The notes: generated from the letters alone by a model not told the origin. Shown: positions 16,641-27,619, numbered from the stretch's first letter. The stretch is DNA of 64,000 bases from Herpetosiphon gulosus (GCF_039545135.1 NZ_BAABRU010000008.1:186001-250000), one strand, 5' to 3'. A program made the numbers and translations.

Positions 16641-16689
16641 GCGACTTTTCTCACAAGCAGCTAGCTAGGCATCATGCGAGAAAAGTCAC
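16641..16689. promoter_or_regulatory. Inverted pair of TGTGAGAAAAGTCGC-like sites between scdA_N and nirK
   Basis: TGTGAGAAAAGTCGC reads on the minus strand at 16641-16655 and TGCGAGAAAAGTCAC on the plus strand at 16675-16689. The core GACTTTTCTC/GAGAAAAGTC is a perfect 10-bp inverted repeat with 25 bp between arms. A third, similar copy lies at 19737. TGTGA is the classic Crp/Fnr half-site, and two Crp/Fnr proteins are encoded nearby. Confidence 0.6.
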
Positions 16690-16820
16690 AGCCAAACCAA
16701 TTGTGAGGTTCTAAGCTAGCGCTATGTAATTACAACGGCTGGCCAACATCCAATTGCATATCGATCACTGGCGATCCCCAGCATCGATTGATGGTTCGCT
16801 TTCAAGCAAGGAGCGTCGCA

Positions 16821-18212
16821 ATGAACCGCCGATCATTCACTATGGTAGTGATTTTTAGTCTGTTATTAGCAAGTATTGCCGCCTGTAGCGATCAAGCTGA
16901 TCGTACCAGTTCACTGGCCCCAACCACTTCGATCAAACCCGAAAGCCAAGTTGTGAGCCAACAAGCCAGCCAACCAGCTAGCAAGGAAGTGTTGGAAATT
17001 CATTCGTTTGATATGGGCTTCAAACCACAGAATCTCACAGTGCCAAGCGCTGGGGTCTATACGATTAAATTAGTTAATGATGGCGTGATTCCTCACGATA
17101 TTACCTTTCCGGATGGCACAGTGATTAGTGCTAAGGCCAACGAAACGGTGACTGGCGAGGTTACGATTCCTGCTGAGGGCATGAATTTTATTTGTGCTGT
17201 GCCTGGCCACGAAGCTGCGGGCATGAAAGGCTCAATTCAAGTTGCCTCGGCTGATGCTGCTGCCATTACCCCAACCATGATGGATGACCATAGCGGGCCT
17301 GCGCCTGAAAGTGATATTGTTGCTGATGAGTCGGCTCCAGAGTACACCTTGTACGATGCTAAAGCTCCAACAGCCTTAGAAGGTACGGTACATGAAGTCG
17401 AATTGGTGGTTGAAGAAAAAGATATGACCGTAGCTCCAGGCTATGTTCAACATGTCTGGACATTTGGTGGCACGGTGCCAGGGCCAGTCATTCGGGTGAA
17501 GGTTGGCGATACTGTGCGGATTCAGCTTAAAAATCCTAGCTCTAACAAAGTACCGCACTCAATCGATTTTCACTCGAGCGAGGTTGCTTGGAACGATGAA
17601 ATGACCTCGATTAATGTCGGCGAAGATAAGGTTTACGAATGGAAAGCTAATTATGCTGGCGTTTGGATGTATCACTGTGGTACAACTCCCGCGCTGCATC
17701 ATATTGCCAATGGGATGTATGGGATGGTGATTGTTGAACCCAAGGAAGGCTTGCCAGCAGTTGATCATGAATTTGCCTTGGTGCAAAGCGAATGGTATCT
17801 CGGCCCTCAAGGCGATTTGGTCAGCCTCGAAAAAGCTGCCTCAGCCGCTCCAGCCCCTGAATATGTGGTATTCAATGGCGTTGCCAATCAATACAAAGAT
17901 CATCCATTGGAAGTTAAAACCGGGGCAAGTGTGCGGGTGTTTGTGCTGAATGCTGGCCCAAGCATCGATAGTTCGTTCCACGTAGTTGGTACCATTTTCA
18001 ACACGGTTATCAAAGAAGGTGTGCAATTACGACCTGAAACTGCCAATGGCTATGGCTCGCAAGCTGTTGATTTAGCCCCAGCGCAAGGCGCAATTGTCGA
18101 ATTTACGACCGCTGAAGATGGTTTATACCCAATCGTGACCCACGCCTTCAACTTTGTCGGGCGCGGAGCTTTGGGCTTATTCCAAGCAGGCGATGGCGAC
18201 CCCAAAAACTAA
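16821..18212 (+). CDS. nirK: Copper nitrite reductase (AniA-like) with N-terminal cupredoxin, lipoprotein
   Basis: A 463-residue exported enzyme reducing nitrite to nitric oxide. Residues 1-24 form a lipoprotein signal ending SIAAC. Residues about 55-145 are an additional plastocyanin-like domain (PHDITF; CAVPGHEAAGM, type 1 copper). The two nitrite-reductase cupredoxins follow: HSIDFH (H246, D249, H251), YHC (H285, C286), HHIANGM, SSFHVVG and VTHAFNF supply the type 1 and type 2 copper ligands and the catalytic Asp/His. SSFHVVG resembles the class II AniA branch. AAGGAG before 16821 decides the start over 16788. The fused cupredoxin may deliver electrons directly. Confidence 0.9.
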   Translation: MNRRSFTMVVIFSLLLASIAACSDQADRTSSLAPTTSIKPESQVVSQQASQPASKEVLEIHSFDMGFKPQNLTVPSAGVYTIKLVNDGVIPHDITFPDGTVISAKANETVTGEVTIPAEGMNFICAVPGHEAAGMKGSIQVASADAAAITPTMMDDHSGPAPESDIVADESAPEYTLYDAKAPTALEGTVHEVELVVEEKDMTVAPGYVQHVWTFGGTVPGPVIRVKVGDTVRIQLKNPSSNKVPHSIDFHSSEVAWNDEMTSINVGEDKVYEWKANYAGVWMYHCGTTPALHHIANGMYGMVIVEPKEGLPAVDHEFALVQSEWYLGPQGDLVSLEKAASAAPAPEYVVFNGVANQYKDHPLEVKTGASVRVFVLNAGPSIDSSFHVVGTIFNTVIKEGVQLRPETANGYGSQAVDLAPAQGAIVEFTTAEDGLYPIVTHAFNFVGRGALGLFQAGDGDPKN

Positions 18213-18220
18213 ATGGTCTG

Positions 18221-18379
18221 TCCTCACCCCCTAGCCCGCCGTGTGAGACGAGGGGGGAACCACCAAACCATAAGCCCCTCTCCCGCCGCAGTGGGAGAGG
18301 GGTTGGGGGTGAGGGAACGTTAAACTACCCCTGTACCTTAGCCCCCTAGCCCGCCGAGCGAGGGGTCGGGGGTGAAGGG
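18221..18379. repeat. Dispersed palindromic repeat, family A, copy 2 plus a partial copy
   Basis: A full copy runs from TCCTCACCCCCTAGCCCG (18221) to GGGGGTGAGGGAA (18305-18317). A shorter second piece, CCCCCTAGCCCGCCGAGCG to GGGGGTGAAGGG, lies at 18342-18379. They fill the gap after nirK and may act as its terminator; no other terminator is visible there. Confidence 0.75.
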
Positions 18380-18416
18380 CCGAATGAATTGTTACAGCTA
18401 CCGATCGGAGTTGGTG

Positions 18417-18668
18417 ATGCTATTACCTGTGATTAATGTGCAACGTTGTATTGCTTGTGGTGTTTGCGAACGGGTTTGCCCAACCGCCGCAGTCAAGATC
18501 GAACAGCAGCATGCAGTCTTAGTTAAGCCCGATGCTTGTACCTTCTGTGATCGCTGCGAAATTGCCTGCCCAACCGAAGCGATTAGCCGCTCGTTTGCGA
18601 TTCGCTTTGCCCCAAGTAGCCAGCCATTAACTAAAGCTCAGCTTGGGCAGCTAAACCTTGGGGATTGA
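18417..18668 (+). CDS. Two-cluster 4Fe-4S ferredoxin
   Basis: An 83-residue soluble ferredoxin with two complete motifs, CIACGVCERVCP and CTFCDRCEIACP, each binding a [4Fe-4S] cluster. GGAG 6 nt before the ATG at 18417 favours this start over the upstream one at 18372, which lies inside repeat sequence. The last 38 bp overlap the convergent Crp/Fnr gene. It probably carries electrons for the nitrogen-oxide genes around it. Confidence 0.9.
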   Translation: MLLPVINVQRCIACGVCERVCPTAAVKIEQQHAVLVKPDACTFCDRCEIACPTEAISRSFAIRFAPSSQPLTKAQLGQLNLGD

Positions 18669-19299
18669 TAATTTCGATCATGCCGCGCTCAAGCCGAATT
18701 AAGCCTTGGGCATCAAAGGCCTTCAAGGCTCGCCCGACCATCTCACGCACTGAGCCAATATGCGCGGCCATTTCAGCTTGGGTTAAAGGTGCAAGATTGG
18801 GATTTTGTTCGGCTAATGCGGCTTGTTGCAACAATAAACGAGCCAAACGCCCGTTGACCGTATGCAAGGCCAAATTTTCAACTAAGCCAACCAAATTATG
18901 CAAGCGGTTGGCAAACTCGCCCAAAATTGCTAAGGCTAATTCAGGGTGTTGCTGGGCGACTTGGCGTATATGTTCGCGCGGAATCGCCAACAATTGGCTA
19001 GTAACTAAGGCTTCGCTGGTGGCTGGGCAGCGGGCTTCACGAAACATCGGGACTGTATTAAAATGATCATAGGCCTCAACTACGTGTAAAATATGCTCGC
19101 GGCCCTCGATTGAATGCCGTACAACCTTAATTCGCCCGCTATACACCAGATACATTGCCACGGCGGGGTCACCCTCAAGCGTGATAATCTGGCCACGCTC
19201 GATGGTTTGTTCATTGGCATGACTGCTCAGCGCAGCAATAATCGTTGGCGATAGATCGCGAGTGAAACTGACATGGGCAAATAAAACATTTCGATCCAT
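18631..19299 (-). CDS. Crp/Fnr-family transcription regulator
   Basis: A 222-residue regulator with an effector barrel (residues about 20-120; ERGQIITLEGDPAVAMYLVY, GRIKVVRHS), a dimer helix and a C-terminal winged helix (LTQAEMAAHIGSVREMVGRA). The N-terminal four-Cys cluster of Fnr is absent; only one Cys lies in the barrel, so heme or another ligand is possible, as in Dnr/NnrR types. The location between nitrite reductase and NnrS-like genes makes it the best candidate to bind the TGTGAGAAA motifs. Its 3' end overlaps the ferredoxin gene by 38 bp. Confidence 0.88.
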   Translation of the reverse strand: MDRNVLFAHVSFTRDLSPTIIAALSSHANEQTIERGQIITLEGDPAVAMYLVYSGRIKVVRHSIEGREHILHVVEAYDHFNTVPMFREARCPATSEALVTSQLLAIPREHIRQVAQQHPELALAILGEFANRLHNLVGLVENLALHTVNGRLARLLLQQAALAEQNPNLAPLTQAEMAAHIGSVREMVGRALKAFDAQGLIRLERGMIEIINPQGLAAQAEL

Positions 19300-19357
19300 C
19301 AGCGTATCCTCGTCGCACTAGAACTGGACTGCCACCATAGTACAAGGAATTTGCCCA

Positions 19358-19741
19358 ATGCATGCATTACTATCACAATTGATTGTTGGTACCTTTCCTC
19401 CCTTGGATTTGGCGCAACTGCGCGACCAAAGCGAGCTTGATGGCCCGTTGTGGAGCTATACCACCGATCAACTCAACCTCAATTTGTTGCGTTTTCGCTT
19501 TGGCGATGGTATTCCCAACCACCAAAATCACGAAGTCGATGTGCTGTTGATTGTGCTCGAAGGCACGGCTATTTTAGAGATCGATTTGGTGCAACAACCA
19601 ATTGGCGTTGGCTCGATCGTCTGTGTGCCGCGTGGTGCAGCTCGTTCAATCCAAGCCACTAGTGACGAATTGATCTATTTTAGTTGCCATCAACGGCGGG
19701 CTGGCCTGTTTCCCACAATCACTAAGCACAACGCCATGTGA
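19358..19741 (+). CDS. Cupin-domain protein
   Basis: A 127-residue single-domain cupin. Seen: NHQNHEVDVLLIVLEGTAIL and GVGSIVCVPRGAARSI, the two conserved cupin motifs. Metal ligands are partly present (His in the first motif), while the second-motif His is replaced by Arg/Ser. It diverges from the Crp/Fnr gene. It could sense or bind a small ligand; no reaction can be assigned. Confidence 0.8.
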   Translation: MHALLSQLIVGTFPPLDLAQLRDQSELDGPLWSYTTDQLNLNLLRFRFGDGIPNHQNHEVDVLLIVLEGTAILEIDLVQQPIGVGSIVCVPRGAARSIQATSDELIYFSCHQRRAGLFPTITKHNAM

Positions 19742-19751
19742 GAAATATCGC
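19737..19751 (+). promoter_or_regulatory. TGTGAGAAA-type site before the NnrS-like gene
   Basis: TGTGAGAAATATCGC matches TGTGAGAAAAGTCGC (16641, minus strand) at 13 of 15 positions. It overlaps the cupin stop codon and lies about 60 bp before the start at 19813. Confidence 0.45.
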
Positions 19752-19812
19752 TGTCTAACGCGCTCCATTTGGCTACACTAGCCTAAGAACTGCTAGTTGA
19801 TGGAGTGATCAT

Positions 19813-21072
19813 ATGGCGCGGCATAGTAAATTATTTTGGCTTAGTGGCCTGCTGGCCTTGTTGCTGGCGACGATTGTGCATTTGGCTTTGACGGCGGCTG
19901 GCCCACAGCGCTGGGATGCTTGGGTGCATCTGCTGTTGTATGGCTGGATCAGTTGTAGTATTTTTGCAGTGAATTACCACACAACTCCGGTATTCAGTGG
20001 CCGCAATTTCCCCAAACCGGCGTGGTTGGAGTTGCATTGGTTGGTTTGGAGTTTGGGTGTCGTGCTGGCCAGCAGTGGCTTGGTTTGGTATAGCCAGCTC
20101 AGTTATCGCGTAGGCTTGGGTTTGGAGTGGCTGGGCAGTTGGTTGTTCATGTGGAATATTATGCAACTGTTGCGCAGCCCTAAATTGCGCCCAAGCATGC
20201 CATCATCGCCCTTGCAACAACAAATCGATCGACTCTCGACCCTCGCCACCAAAACCTCTGGAGCCAGCTTACCCCTAGCGCTGAGCTTAATTTTGGCCCG
20301 TGAATTTGGCCTGATTCATGCCCGTTGGCTGTTGAGCGCTGAACATTTATTGACCCTTGGTTGGATGCTGTTGATGATTATTGGCGTGGCCTGCCATGTC
20401 TTGCCGCGTTGGTCGGGCCAAGCAACCCGTGATCCGCATTGGCTAAAAGTGGGCTTGAGTTTGCATCATGGCGGTTTGCTGAGCATTGTGCTTGGCTTGG
20501 GCTTTGATCTGCCTGCCCTCTTTGCGCTTGGAGCTAGTTTAATTTTAGCTGGCTTAGCTTGTTGGGTTTGGCTGTTGATTCCAGCCTTAGCTACTCCGAC
20601 TGCCAAACAACCAAGCCAATTAAGCATTGTGCAACCACGCCGGATCGGCCCCTTGACCATGTGGTCGATTCGTGCGGCAGTTTTTTATTTGGCGGTTGGG
20701 ATTGGCTTGGGCATTAGTTTTGCCTTTGATCGCGCTTTGGGTGCGCAATTACGCCCAATCCATGTTGAATCGAATTTAGCAGGCTTTGCAACGATTTTAA
20801 TCTACGGAATGGCCTATTTTATGATTCCACGCTTTATGGGGCGACCCTTGGGTTTAGCTAATATTGCCAATTGGCAGGTGTTTTTGGCAATTAGCGCGGT
20901 AGCAATGATTGATCTTGGGTGGGCTGGATTAGTGGCTGGCTTGGTTTGGGCACGCTGGTTGCTGGTGTTTGGGGCTAGTATCCATGGCTTGGCGGCGTTG
21001 CTATTTAGTTTGAACATGCTAACGACGATCTATCGGCCTGTGCCCTTGCAGCGTTTGGCGCATAAATCTTAA
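19813..21072 (+). CDS. NnrS/heme-copper oxidase subunit I-like membrane protein
   Basis: A 419-residue protein with about 12 transmembrane helices. The module His-x(n)-GW/G-x-I...P occurs three times: LLLYGWISCSIFAVNYHTTP, HLLTLGWMLLMIIGVACHVL and HVESNLAGFATILIYGMAYF. The same module occurs once in each short protein at 15462 and 15905. NnrS proteins bind heme/copper and relieve nitric-oxide stress, which fits the locus. GGAG lies 8 nt before the ATG at 19813, and a TGTGAGAAA site lies upstream. It could instead be a quinol-oxidising NO reductase-like subunit; full NorB ligands are not seen. Confidence 0.72.
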   Translation: MARHSKLFWLSGLLALLLATIVHLALTAAGPQRWDAWVHLLLYGWISCSIFAVNYHTTPVFSGRNFPKPAWLELHWLVWSLGVVLASSGLVWYSQLSYRVGLGLEWLGSWLFMWNIMQLLRSPKLRPSMPSSPLQQQIDRLSTLATKTSGASLPLALSLILAREFGLIHARWLLSAEHLLTLGWMLLMIIGVACHVLPRWSGQATRDPHWLKVGLSLHHGGLLSIVLGLGFDLPALFALGASLILAGLACWVWLLIPALATPTAKQPSQLSIVQPRRIGPLTMWSIRAAVFYLAVGIGLGISFAFDRALGAQLRPIHVESNLAGFATILIYGMAYFMIPRFMGRPLGLANIANWQVFLAISAVAMIDLGWAGLVAGLVWARWLLVFGASIHGLAALLFSLNMLTTIYRPVPLQRLAHKS

Positions 21073-21177
21073 CTCAGCTTTAATTCTTGGGCTGGCGTTG
21101 TATCGTATAGTGGGGCTGTGTTGAATTGAGGGTTGTGCAAATGTTCTGTGCATTGCCCCAACTAGAAGGATGTTGCG

Positions 21178-22332
21178 ATGCCAGCCCCGATTGTGCAAAT
21201 TGATTATGACCTGATCAAGCAGGTTGCCCAGCGGTTTCAGCGCCAAACCGAGCAGGTGCAAACAATTCGCCAGCAAATTCAACAGGTTGCCGAGCCGTTA
21301 ATTGCTGGAGCTTGGCAAGGCGCTGCGGCAACAGCTTTTGCTAACGAATATCAAAGCCAACTGCTGCCTGCGCTGCAACGCTTAACGCTAGTTTTACGCA
21401 CTGCTCAGCAAGTCAGCCTTGAATTGAGTGGGGTGTTGCATGAGGCTGAACGCGAAGCCGCTAGTTTGTTTCGCGCCGAAGTGGTGCTCAATCAAACCAC
21501 TGATCAGGCTGGCAAATACAAAGATGCCTATCTTGAGATTAGCGAAATGCGCCCAGTTGAGGGTGAATTATATTTAGCTGGCGGGGCCGATATGCGCCAA
21601 GGCATTCACCCTAGCGATGCTGATCAAGGCCAGATTGGCAATTGTTTTGTGGTAGCTTCGCTGGCAGCGGTGGCCCAAAATAACCCCGATGTGATTCGTA
21701 ATGCAATTGAAGATAATGGCGATGGCACCTATACCGTCACATTTTATCAGCGCGAAGCTAATAGCCGTTTCAACCGCTTAAATAATTGGTTTGATAATGG
21801 TTTTGATCCGGTGAAAATCACCGTAACCGCTGAATTTCCAGTGCTAGCTGATGGTACACAGCCCTACATCCACGAAAATCAAGAAGTGTTGGATGGCAAA
21901 CGTGAATTATGGCCAGCGATTATAGAAAAAGCCTACGCCCAATTTCTGAGTCAAAGCAGCAATCCAATTGATATGTATAGCACGCTCAATAAAGGTGGCA
22001 ACCCTGCCGATGTGCTTGAGGCGATTACTGGCCAACGTAGCGAGATCAACGAACCTCAAACCTACAGCATTCATCAACTAGCCACGATGCATAACAATCA
22101 GCAAGCGATTATTTTTGGCACGCCTGATCCAACCAATCCTAGTGTCAATCAACCAGCGTTTGTCAATAAACAGCTGCAACCGAAGCATGCCTACTATGTT
22201 AGCCATATCGATCAACAGCGCAATCGGGTGACCCTGCGTAATCCATGGTCGTGGGATGAACCACCAGTCACGGTCGATTATGCTGATCTTGAGCAGGTGT
22301 TTAATGTTGTTATAACCAATCCAATTGATTAA
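21178..22332 (+). CDS. WXG100-like domain fused to a calpain-type cysteine protease
   Basis: A 384-residue protein. Residues 1-105 form a WXG100/ESX-like helical hairpin (GAWQGAAATAFANEYQSQ, W46-x-G48), a secretion adaptor of type VII systems. Residues about 128-380 match a family C2 (calpain) catalytic core: DQGQIGNCFVVASLAAVA with nucleophile Cys156, KHAYYVSHID with His337 and LRNPWSWDE with Asn355, in the right order. There is no Sec signal. The lipoprotein gene follows by 14 bp. It is probably an exported effector or toxin protease, but it could also process proteins at its own cell surface. Confidence 0.86.
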   Translation: MPAPIVQIDYDLIKQVAQRFQRQTEQVQTIRQQIQQVAEPLIAGAWQGAAATAFANEYQSQLLPALQRLTLVLRTAQQVSLELSGVLHEAEREAASLFRAEVVLNQTTDQAGKYKDAYLEISEMRPVEGELYLAGGADMRQGIHPSDADQGQIGNCFVVASLAAVAQNNPDVIRNAIEDNGDGTYTVTFYQREANSRFNRLNNWFDNGFDPVKITVTAEFPVLADGTQPYIHENQEVLDGKRELWPAIIEKAYAQFLSQSSNPIDMYSTLNKGGNPADVLEAITGQRSEINEPQTYSIHQLATMHNNQQAIIFGTPDPTNPSVNQPAFVNKQLQPKHAYYVSHIDQQRNRVTLRNPWSWDEPPVTVDYADLEQVFNVVITNPID

Positions 22333-22346
22333 TTGGCGGGGGTTGC

Positions 22347-23000
22347 ATGCGTTTTTGCTGCTTATTGAGCTGGATTATAGTGTTATTGGTAGGTTGTCAG
22401 GCTAAGCAAGATCCGCTGGCCGACCCAGAACAGGAAACTTCAATGTTAGCAATTGATCAAGCAACCGTGGTGACCTTACGCGAAGGCACGGATTTGCATA
22501 TCGAAGGTCTGAATCTTGGTATTTTGCAAATTTTATATGCTGCCGAGCAACCGCAGCAGCCGATTGGCGTGCGAATTCGTTTTTTAACTAAACCAGCGAT
22601 TTTTAATTACCACACCAAATTAATGCTTGATCAGACGATTACGGTGGCAAATTACCAAGTTCAATTACTGTCAATCGAGCAAAGCTCAATTCAAGTGGCC
22701 ATTCGTTTAACTGCTGAACAAGCACCTAGTTTGCCAATTAAAGCCCTTGGTCAAGAACAATTATTGATTGCGCCTGCCAATAGTAGCGTTGGCGATGGCT
22801 ATCTGACAATTACAATTGGCGATTATGATTCTGTCACTGCCCAAGTTGAATTGAGTTTTTGGGTTGGTAGCAGCGTGCCCGAATTAAAACAAACTGCCAC
22901 ACTTGGTCAAGTCATTGAATATCAAGGCTATCGGGTGCGAGTCTTGTGGCTGCCCAACGCCGCCTATCCCATGGTTGCGCTTGGCTTGCAAGCCGAATAA
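22347..23000 (+). CDS. Lipoprotein downstream of the WXG100-calpain gene
   Basis: A 217-residue protein with a lipoprotein signal (WIIVLLVGC, lipobox LVGC at Cys17). The mature part is beta-rich with no recognised domain. It follows the protease gene by 14 bp and is surely cotranscribed. An immunity/inhibitor or surface-chaperone role for the protease is attractive but inferred from position only. Confidence 0.7.
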   Translation: MRFCCLLSWIIVLLVGCQAKQDPLADPEQETSMLAIDQATVVTLREGTDLHIEGLNLGILQILYAAEQPQQPIGVRIRFLTKPAIFNYHTKLMLDQTITVANYQVQLLSIEQSSIQVAIRLTAEQAPSLPIKALGQEQLLIAPANSSVGDGYLTITIGDYDSVTAQVELSFWVGSSVPELKQTATLGQVIEYQGYRVRVLWLPNAAYPMVALGLQAE

Positions 23001-23045
23001 GCCAGGGTTTGGGGGCTTTTGGAATTCTAGCACTCACAAATTGCA

Positions 23046-23280
23046 ATTTAGGGGGTGTAGGGGGATTATGGGGATTAAGGATAATTTCCGTTCCCTCACC
23101 CCAACCCCTCTCCCACTGCGGCAGGCGAGGGGTGTTCCCCTTTGATGATTGAAGACAGTTCCCCCTCGCTCGCCCGGCGGGAGAGGGGGCGAGGGGGTGA
23201 GGGAATGCTAGACGCTGTTGATGCTATGAACCATTACATCTAAACGATAGTCCATAACAGGGACGGAAGGGTGGCGAAAC
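23046..23280. repeat. Family A repeat (copy 3) apparently nested in family B fragments
   Basis: The 399-bp gap 23001-23399 holds no gene. A full family A copy runs from TTCCCTCACC (23091) to GGTGAGGGAA (ending 23205). To its left, TTAGGGGGTGTAGGGGGATT (from 23048) resembles the family B left half. To its right, GGGACGGAAGGGTGGCG (23260-23276) is the family B right end. The order suggests A inserted within B. Downstream, GCTACAATAAG before 23400 may be a -10 region. Confidence 0.65.
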
Positions 23281-23399
23281 AAAAAATTCCATAATTGATT
23301 GAGCATTCTTAACTAATCACAACGTGTTACGCCTGACGAGTAGGCAGAAATATGCTACAATAAGCGCTGATGTTTAACTTTGAGGTGACATAATCCACG

Positions 23400-25580
23400 A
23401 TGGCACGCACTACTCGCGCGATTCCACAACGTACACTTTCTGCTGAAGATCGGGCTACATTTGAGCGGATGGCTGAGGGTATCCGTTCGTTGGTTGGAGT
23501 GCACATTAATCAACAGCCTGGGCGTTTTATGTTGGATACGCGGATTATGCTCGATTTGGTGCGTTTTCCGGTGATGCGTCCGACTGGTGGGCGGGTGACG
23601 TGGGGCGGCTATTTTACCTATTCGCCAACCTATGCCTCATTAACCCCCGAACAACGTTGGAATTATATTGCTTGGTTGGCTGGCGATGAGAGCGGGGCGA
23701 TTCAGCTTTTTCGGATTATGCGGCTCTATGCTTTGTGTGCCGAATTAACCACTCCCCGCCGTGATGAAGCAATTAGTGCTATGCGTCAGCTCTATGATTC
23801 GAGCACCAATGATGCAGTTGCCCAAAGCTCAATCGGTAATGTGTTGACCTTGGCCTATGCGGCTTCGCAACCAGAACTATTGGGCGAATGGCTTACACTT
23901 TACACTCCCTCAAATGCGATTCCTGCTGATGTTTTGATTCGTTGTTTTGCCTTAGCCTCGATTGAAGCTAATGGCCCGTTGTTGTTTGATATTGCCTCGC
24001 GCTGTAATTTCAAGCTTGGCCGTGGTTTAGGTGGTAAACGCGCCGCGATTGAGCAGGCCATGCGCGATATCGCTGAGCGCTGGGGCGAGCGCCATCAAAC
24101 CACCGTCATTCGCACCATGGTCGAGCAAACCCCAACTATGCCCGTGGCCTTGAACTACAGCGATACTTTGGTGATGTGGGTTGCCCGTGCTTTGGAGCTT
24201 TCCCAAGGCGTATTTTTATTTGATCGCTCCGATGCTGCCAGTTTTATTCGTGGTTTAGCCGCTGCCGCTCAGGAGCAAGTGCGCTCGAACAAAAAAGGCA
24301 GCACCCCGCTCGATGGCCTGGAATTGCTCGATGGCATTCTCAAGGGCGATGGCGGTGTGGTGCAATTCGACCTCTCTGGCTCGGCTGAATATGTGATGAC
24401 CGAGGAAGAAGAGGCCATCCTCGAGCAAAAATTGGCGCGAATTCAAAAAGTGCCTGGGGTCAAAATCGTCAAAAATGAGTGGGATGTGTTTTCCTATTGG
24501 AGTGGTCGCCAAAACACCTCACCCGATGCTGTGTTGATTCGTAGCTTATCGATTAAGCAGCCAAGCTCGCCTGAACCATGGAATGCCCCAACTCCGCCGA
24601 CCTATGCCGTTGCTTCCTACAAAACCCTTACGCCTGAACAACGCTGGTGGTATTTAGATTGGCTGGCAGGTGAGGATATCAAGCCCTTGGATGTTTTTTG
24701 GGCAGTGCGTTTCAAAGGCCTAGAAGCATCATTTGCCCGTTTATCGCCCCAAAAAGCTCAAGAACAAACCGATTCGTGGTTTGACGAACGTGATCCACGC
24801 TTGCTTAAACATAACATTGTAGGCATGCTCGAAACGATTTTCGACCAAACCAGCGATGAATCGTTGATGCGAGCTGGACTAGATTTGTTGATGCCACTGT
24901 ATAGCGATTTTGGCGATGTCGAACGCGCAACCGCTGCCTTTAATCGCACGCCAATGAACCCCGACCAAGCTACACGCCTGTTGGAATTGCTCTGGAATAC
25001 TGGCGGGGTGGTTGATGGTCGGGGTTTGTTGTATGTAGCACGAGTTGGCGGTTTCAACCATACGCCATTAACTCGCGAATGCTTCGACCAAATTGCTGAA
25101 CGTGCTGAGCAATTGCTCAACGAATGGGAAATGGATAATGGCCCATTGAGCGATTTGCCAATTGTCAATTTCAGTTATACCCGTTCTAAGCGGCGGGTGG
25201 TCAGCGCAGTTAGCGTTGCTGCCGATGTAGCCCGTCAAGCCCAAGAAGAAATTAAAGCCCAGCGTCGTTCGGCTCCACGAACTGCCCGCATGAGCGCCGA
25301 AGAAATCGAGGCCGAACAAGCTGAATTGGCGGAGTTGCCAACCAATGCCGGCGATGGTCCAGCTGAGGCGATTTATGTCCAATTGGCCAGCGATCCGCAA
25401 TTGGTCGAACTTTATTTGAGCTATGGAGCCAACGCCTTGGATCAAGGTCGGCCAACTGAGGCGGTGGCCTTTTTGCGCCGTGCCGCCGAACTCGACTCAC
25501 GCAGCCATGCCAGTTTGTTGTTGCCCTTGGCGCGTTTACGCCTAAGCGAAGCTGCTCACGAACCGAAGCCGAATCAGTAG
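23400..25580 (+). CDS. Large protein with two TerB_N-like segments and a TPR-like C-terminus
   Basis: A 726-residue soluble protein. Two internal segments look alike and resemble the TerB_N core: TYASLTPEQRWNYIAWLAGD (about 77-96) and SYKTLTPEQRWWYLDWLAGE (about 405-425). The C-terminus (about 660-720) has TPR-like pattern (YLSYGANALDQGRPTEAVAF). A charged linker (about 615-650) separates the two. The gene ends 17 bp before the SNF2 helicase and forms an operon with it. TerB_N domains are known from stress and phage-defence associated loci; the exact function here is unknown. Confidence 0.7.
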   Translation: MARTTRAIPQRTLSAEDRATFERMAEGIRSLVGVHINQQPGRFMLDTRIMLDLVRFPVMRPTGGRVTWGGYFTYSPTYASLTPEQRWNYIAWLAGDESGAIQLFRIMRLYALCAELTTPRRDEAISAMRQLYDSSTNDAVAQSSIGNVLTLAYAASQPELLGEWLTLYTPSNAIPADVLIRCFALASIEANGPLLFDIASRCNFKLGRGLGGKRAAIEQAMRDIAERWGERHQTTVIRTMVEQTPTMPVALNYSDTLVMWVARALELSQGVFLFDRSDAASFIRGLAAAAQEQVRSNKKGSTPLDGLELLDGILKGDGGVVQFDLSGSAEYVMTEEEEAILEQKLARIQKVPGVKIVKNEWDVFSYWSGRQNTSPDAVLIRSLSIKQPSSPEPWNAPTPPTYAVASYKTLTPEQRWWYLDWLAGEDIKPLDVFWAVRFKGLEASFARLSPQKAQEQTDSWFDERDPRLLKHNIVGMLETIFDQTSDESLMRAGLDLLMPLYSDFGDVERATAAFNRTPMNPDQATRLLELLWNTGGVVDGRGLLYVARVGGFNHTPLTRECFDQIAERAEQLLNEWEMDNGPLSDLPIVNFSYTRSKRRVVSAVSVAADVARQAQEEIKAQRRSAPRTARMSAEEIEAEQAELAELPTNAGDGPAEAIYVQLASDPQLVELYLSYGANALDQGRPTEAVAFLRRAAELDSRSHASLLLPLARLRLSEAAHEPKPNQ

Positions 25581-25597
25581 AAAATAGGTTTTTACCA

Positions 25598-27607
<2,010 letters not shown>

Positions 27608-27619
27608 GGGTCAGGGGCT

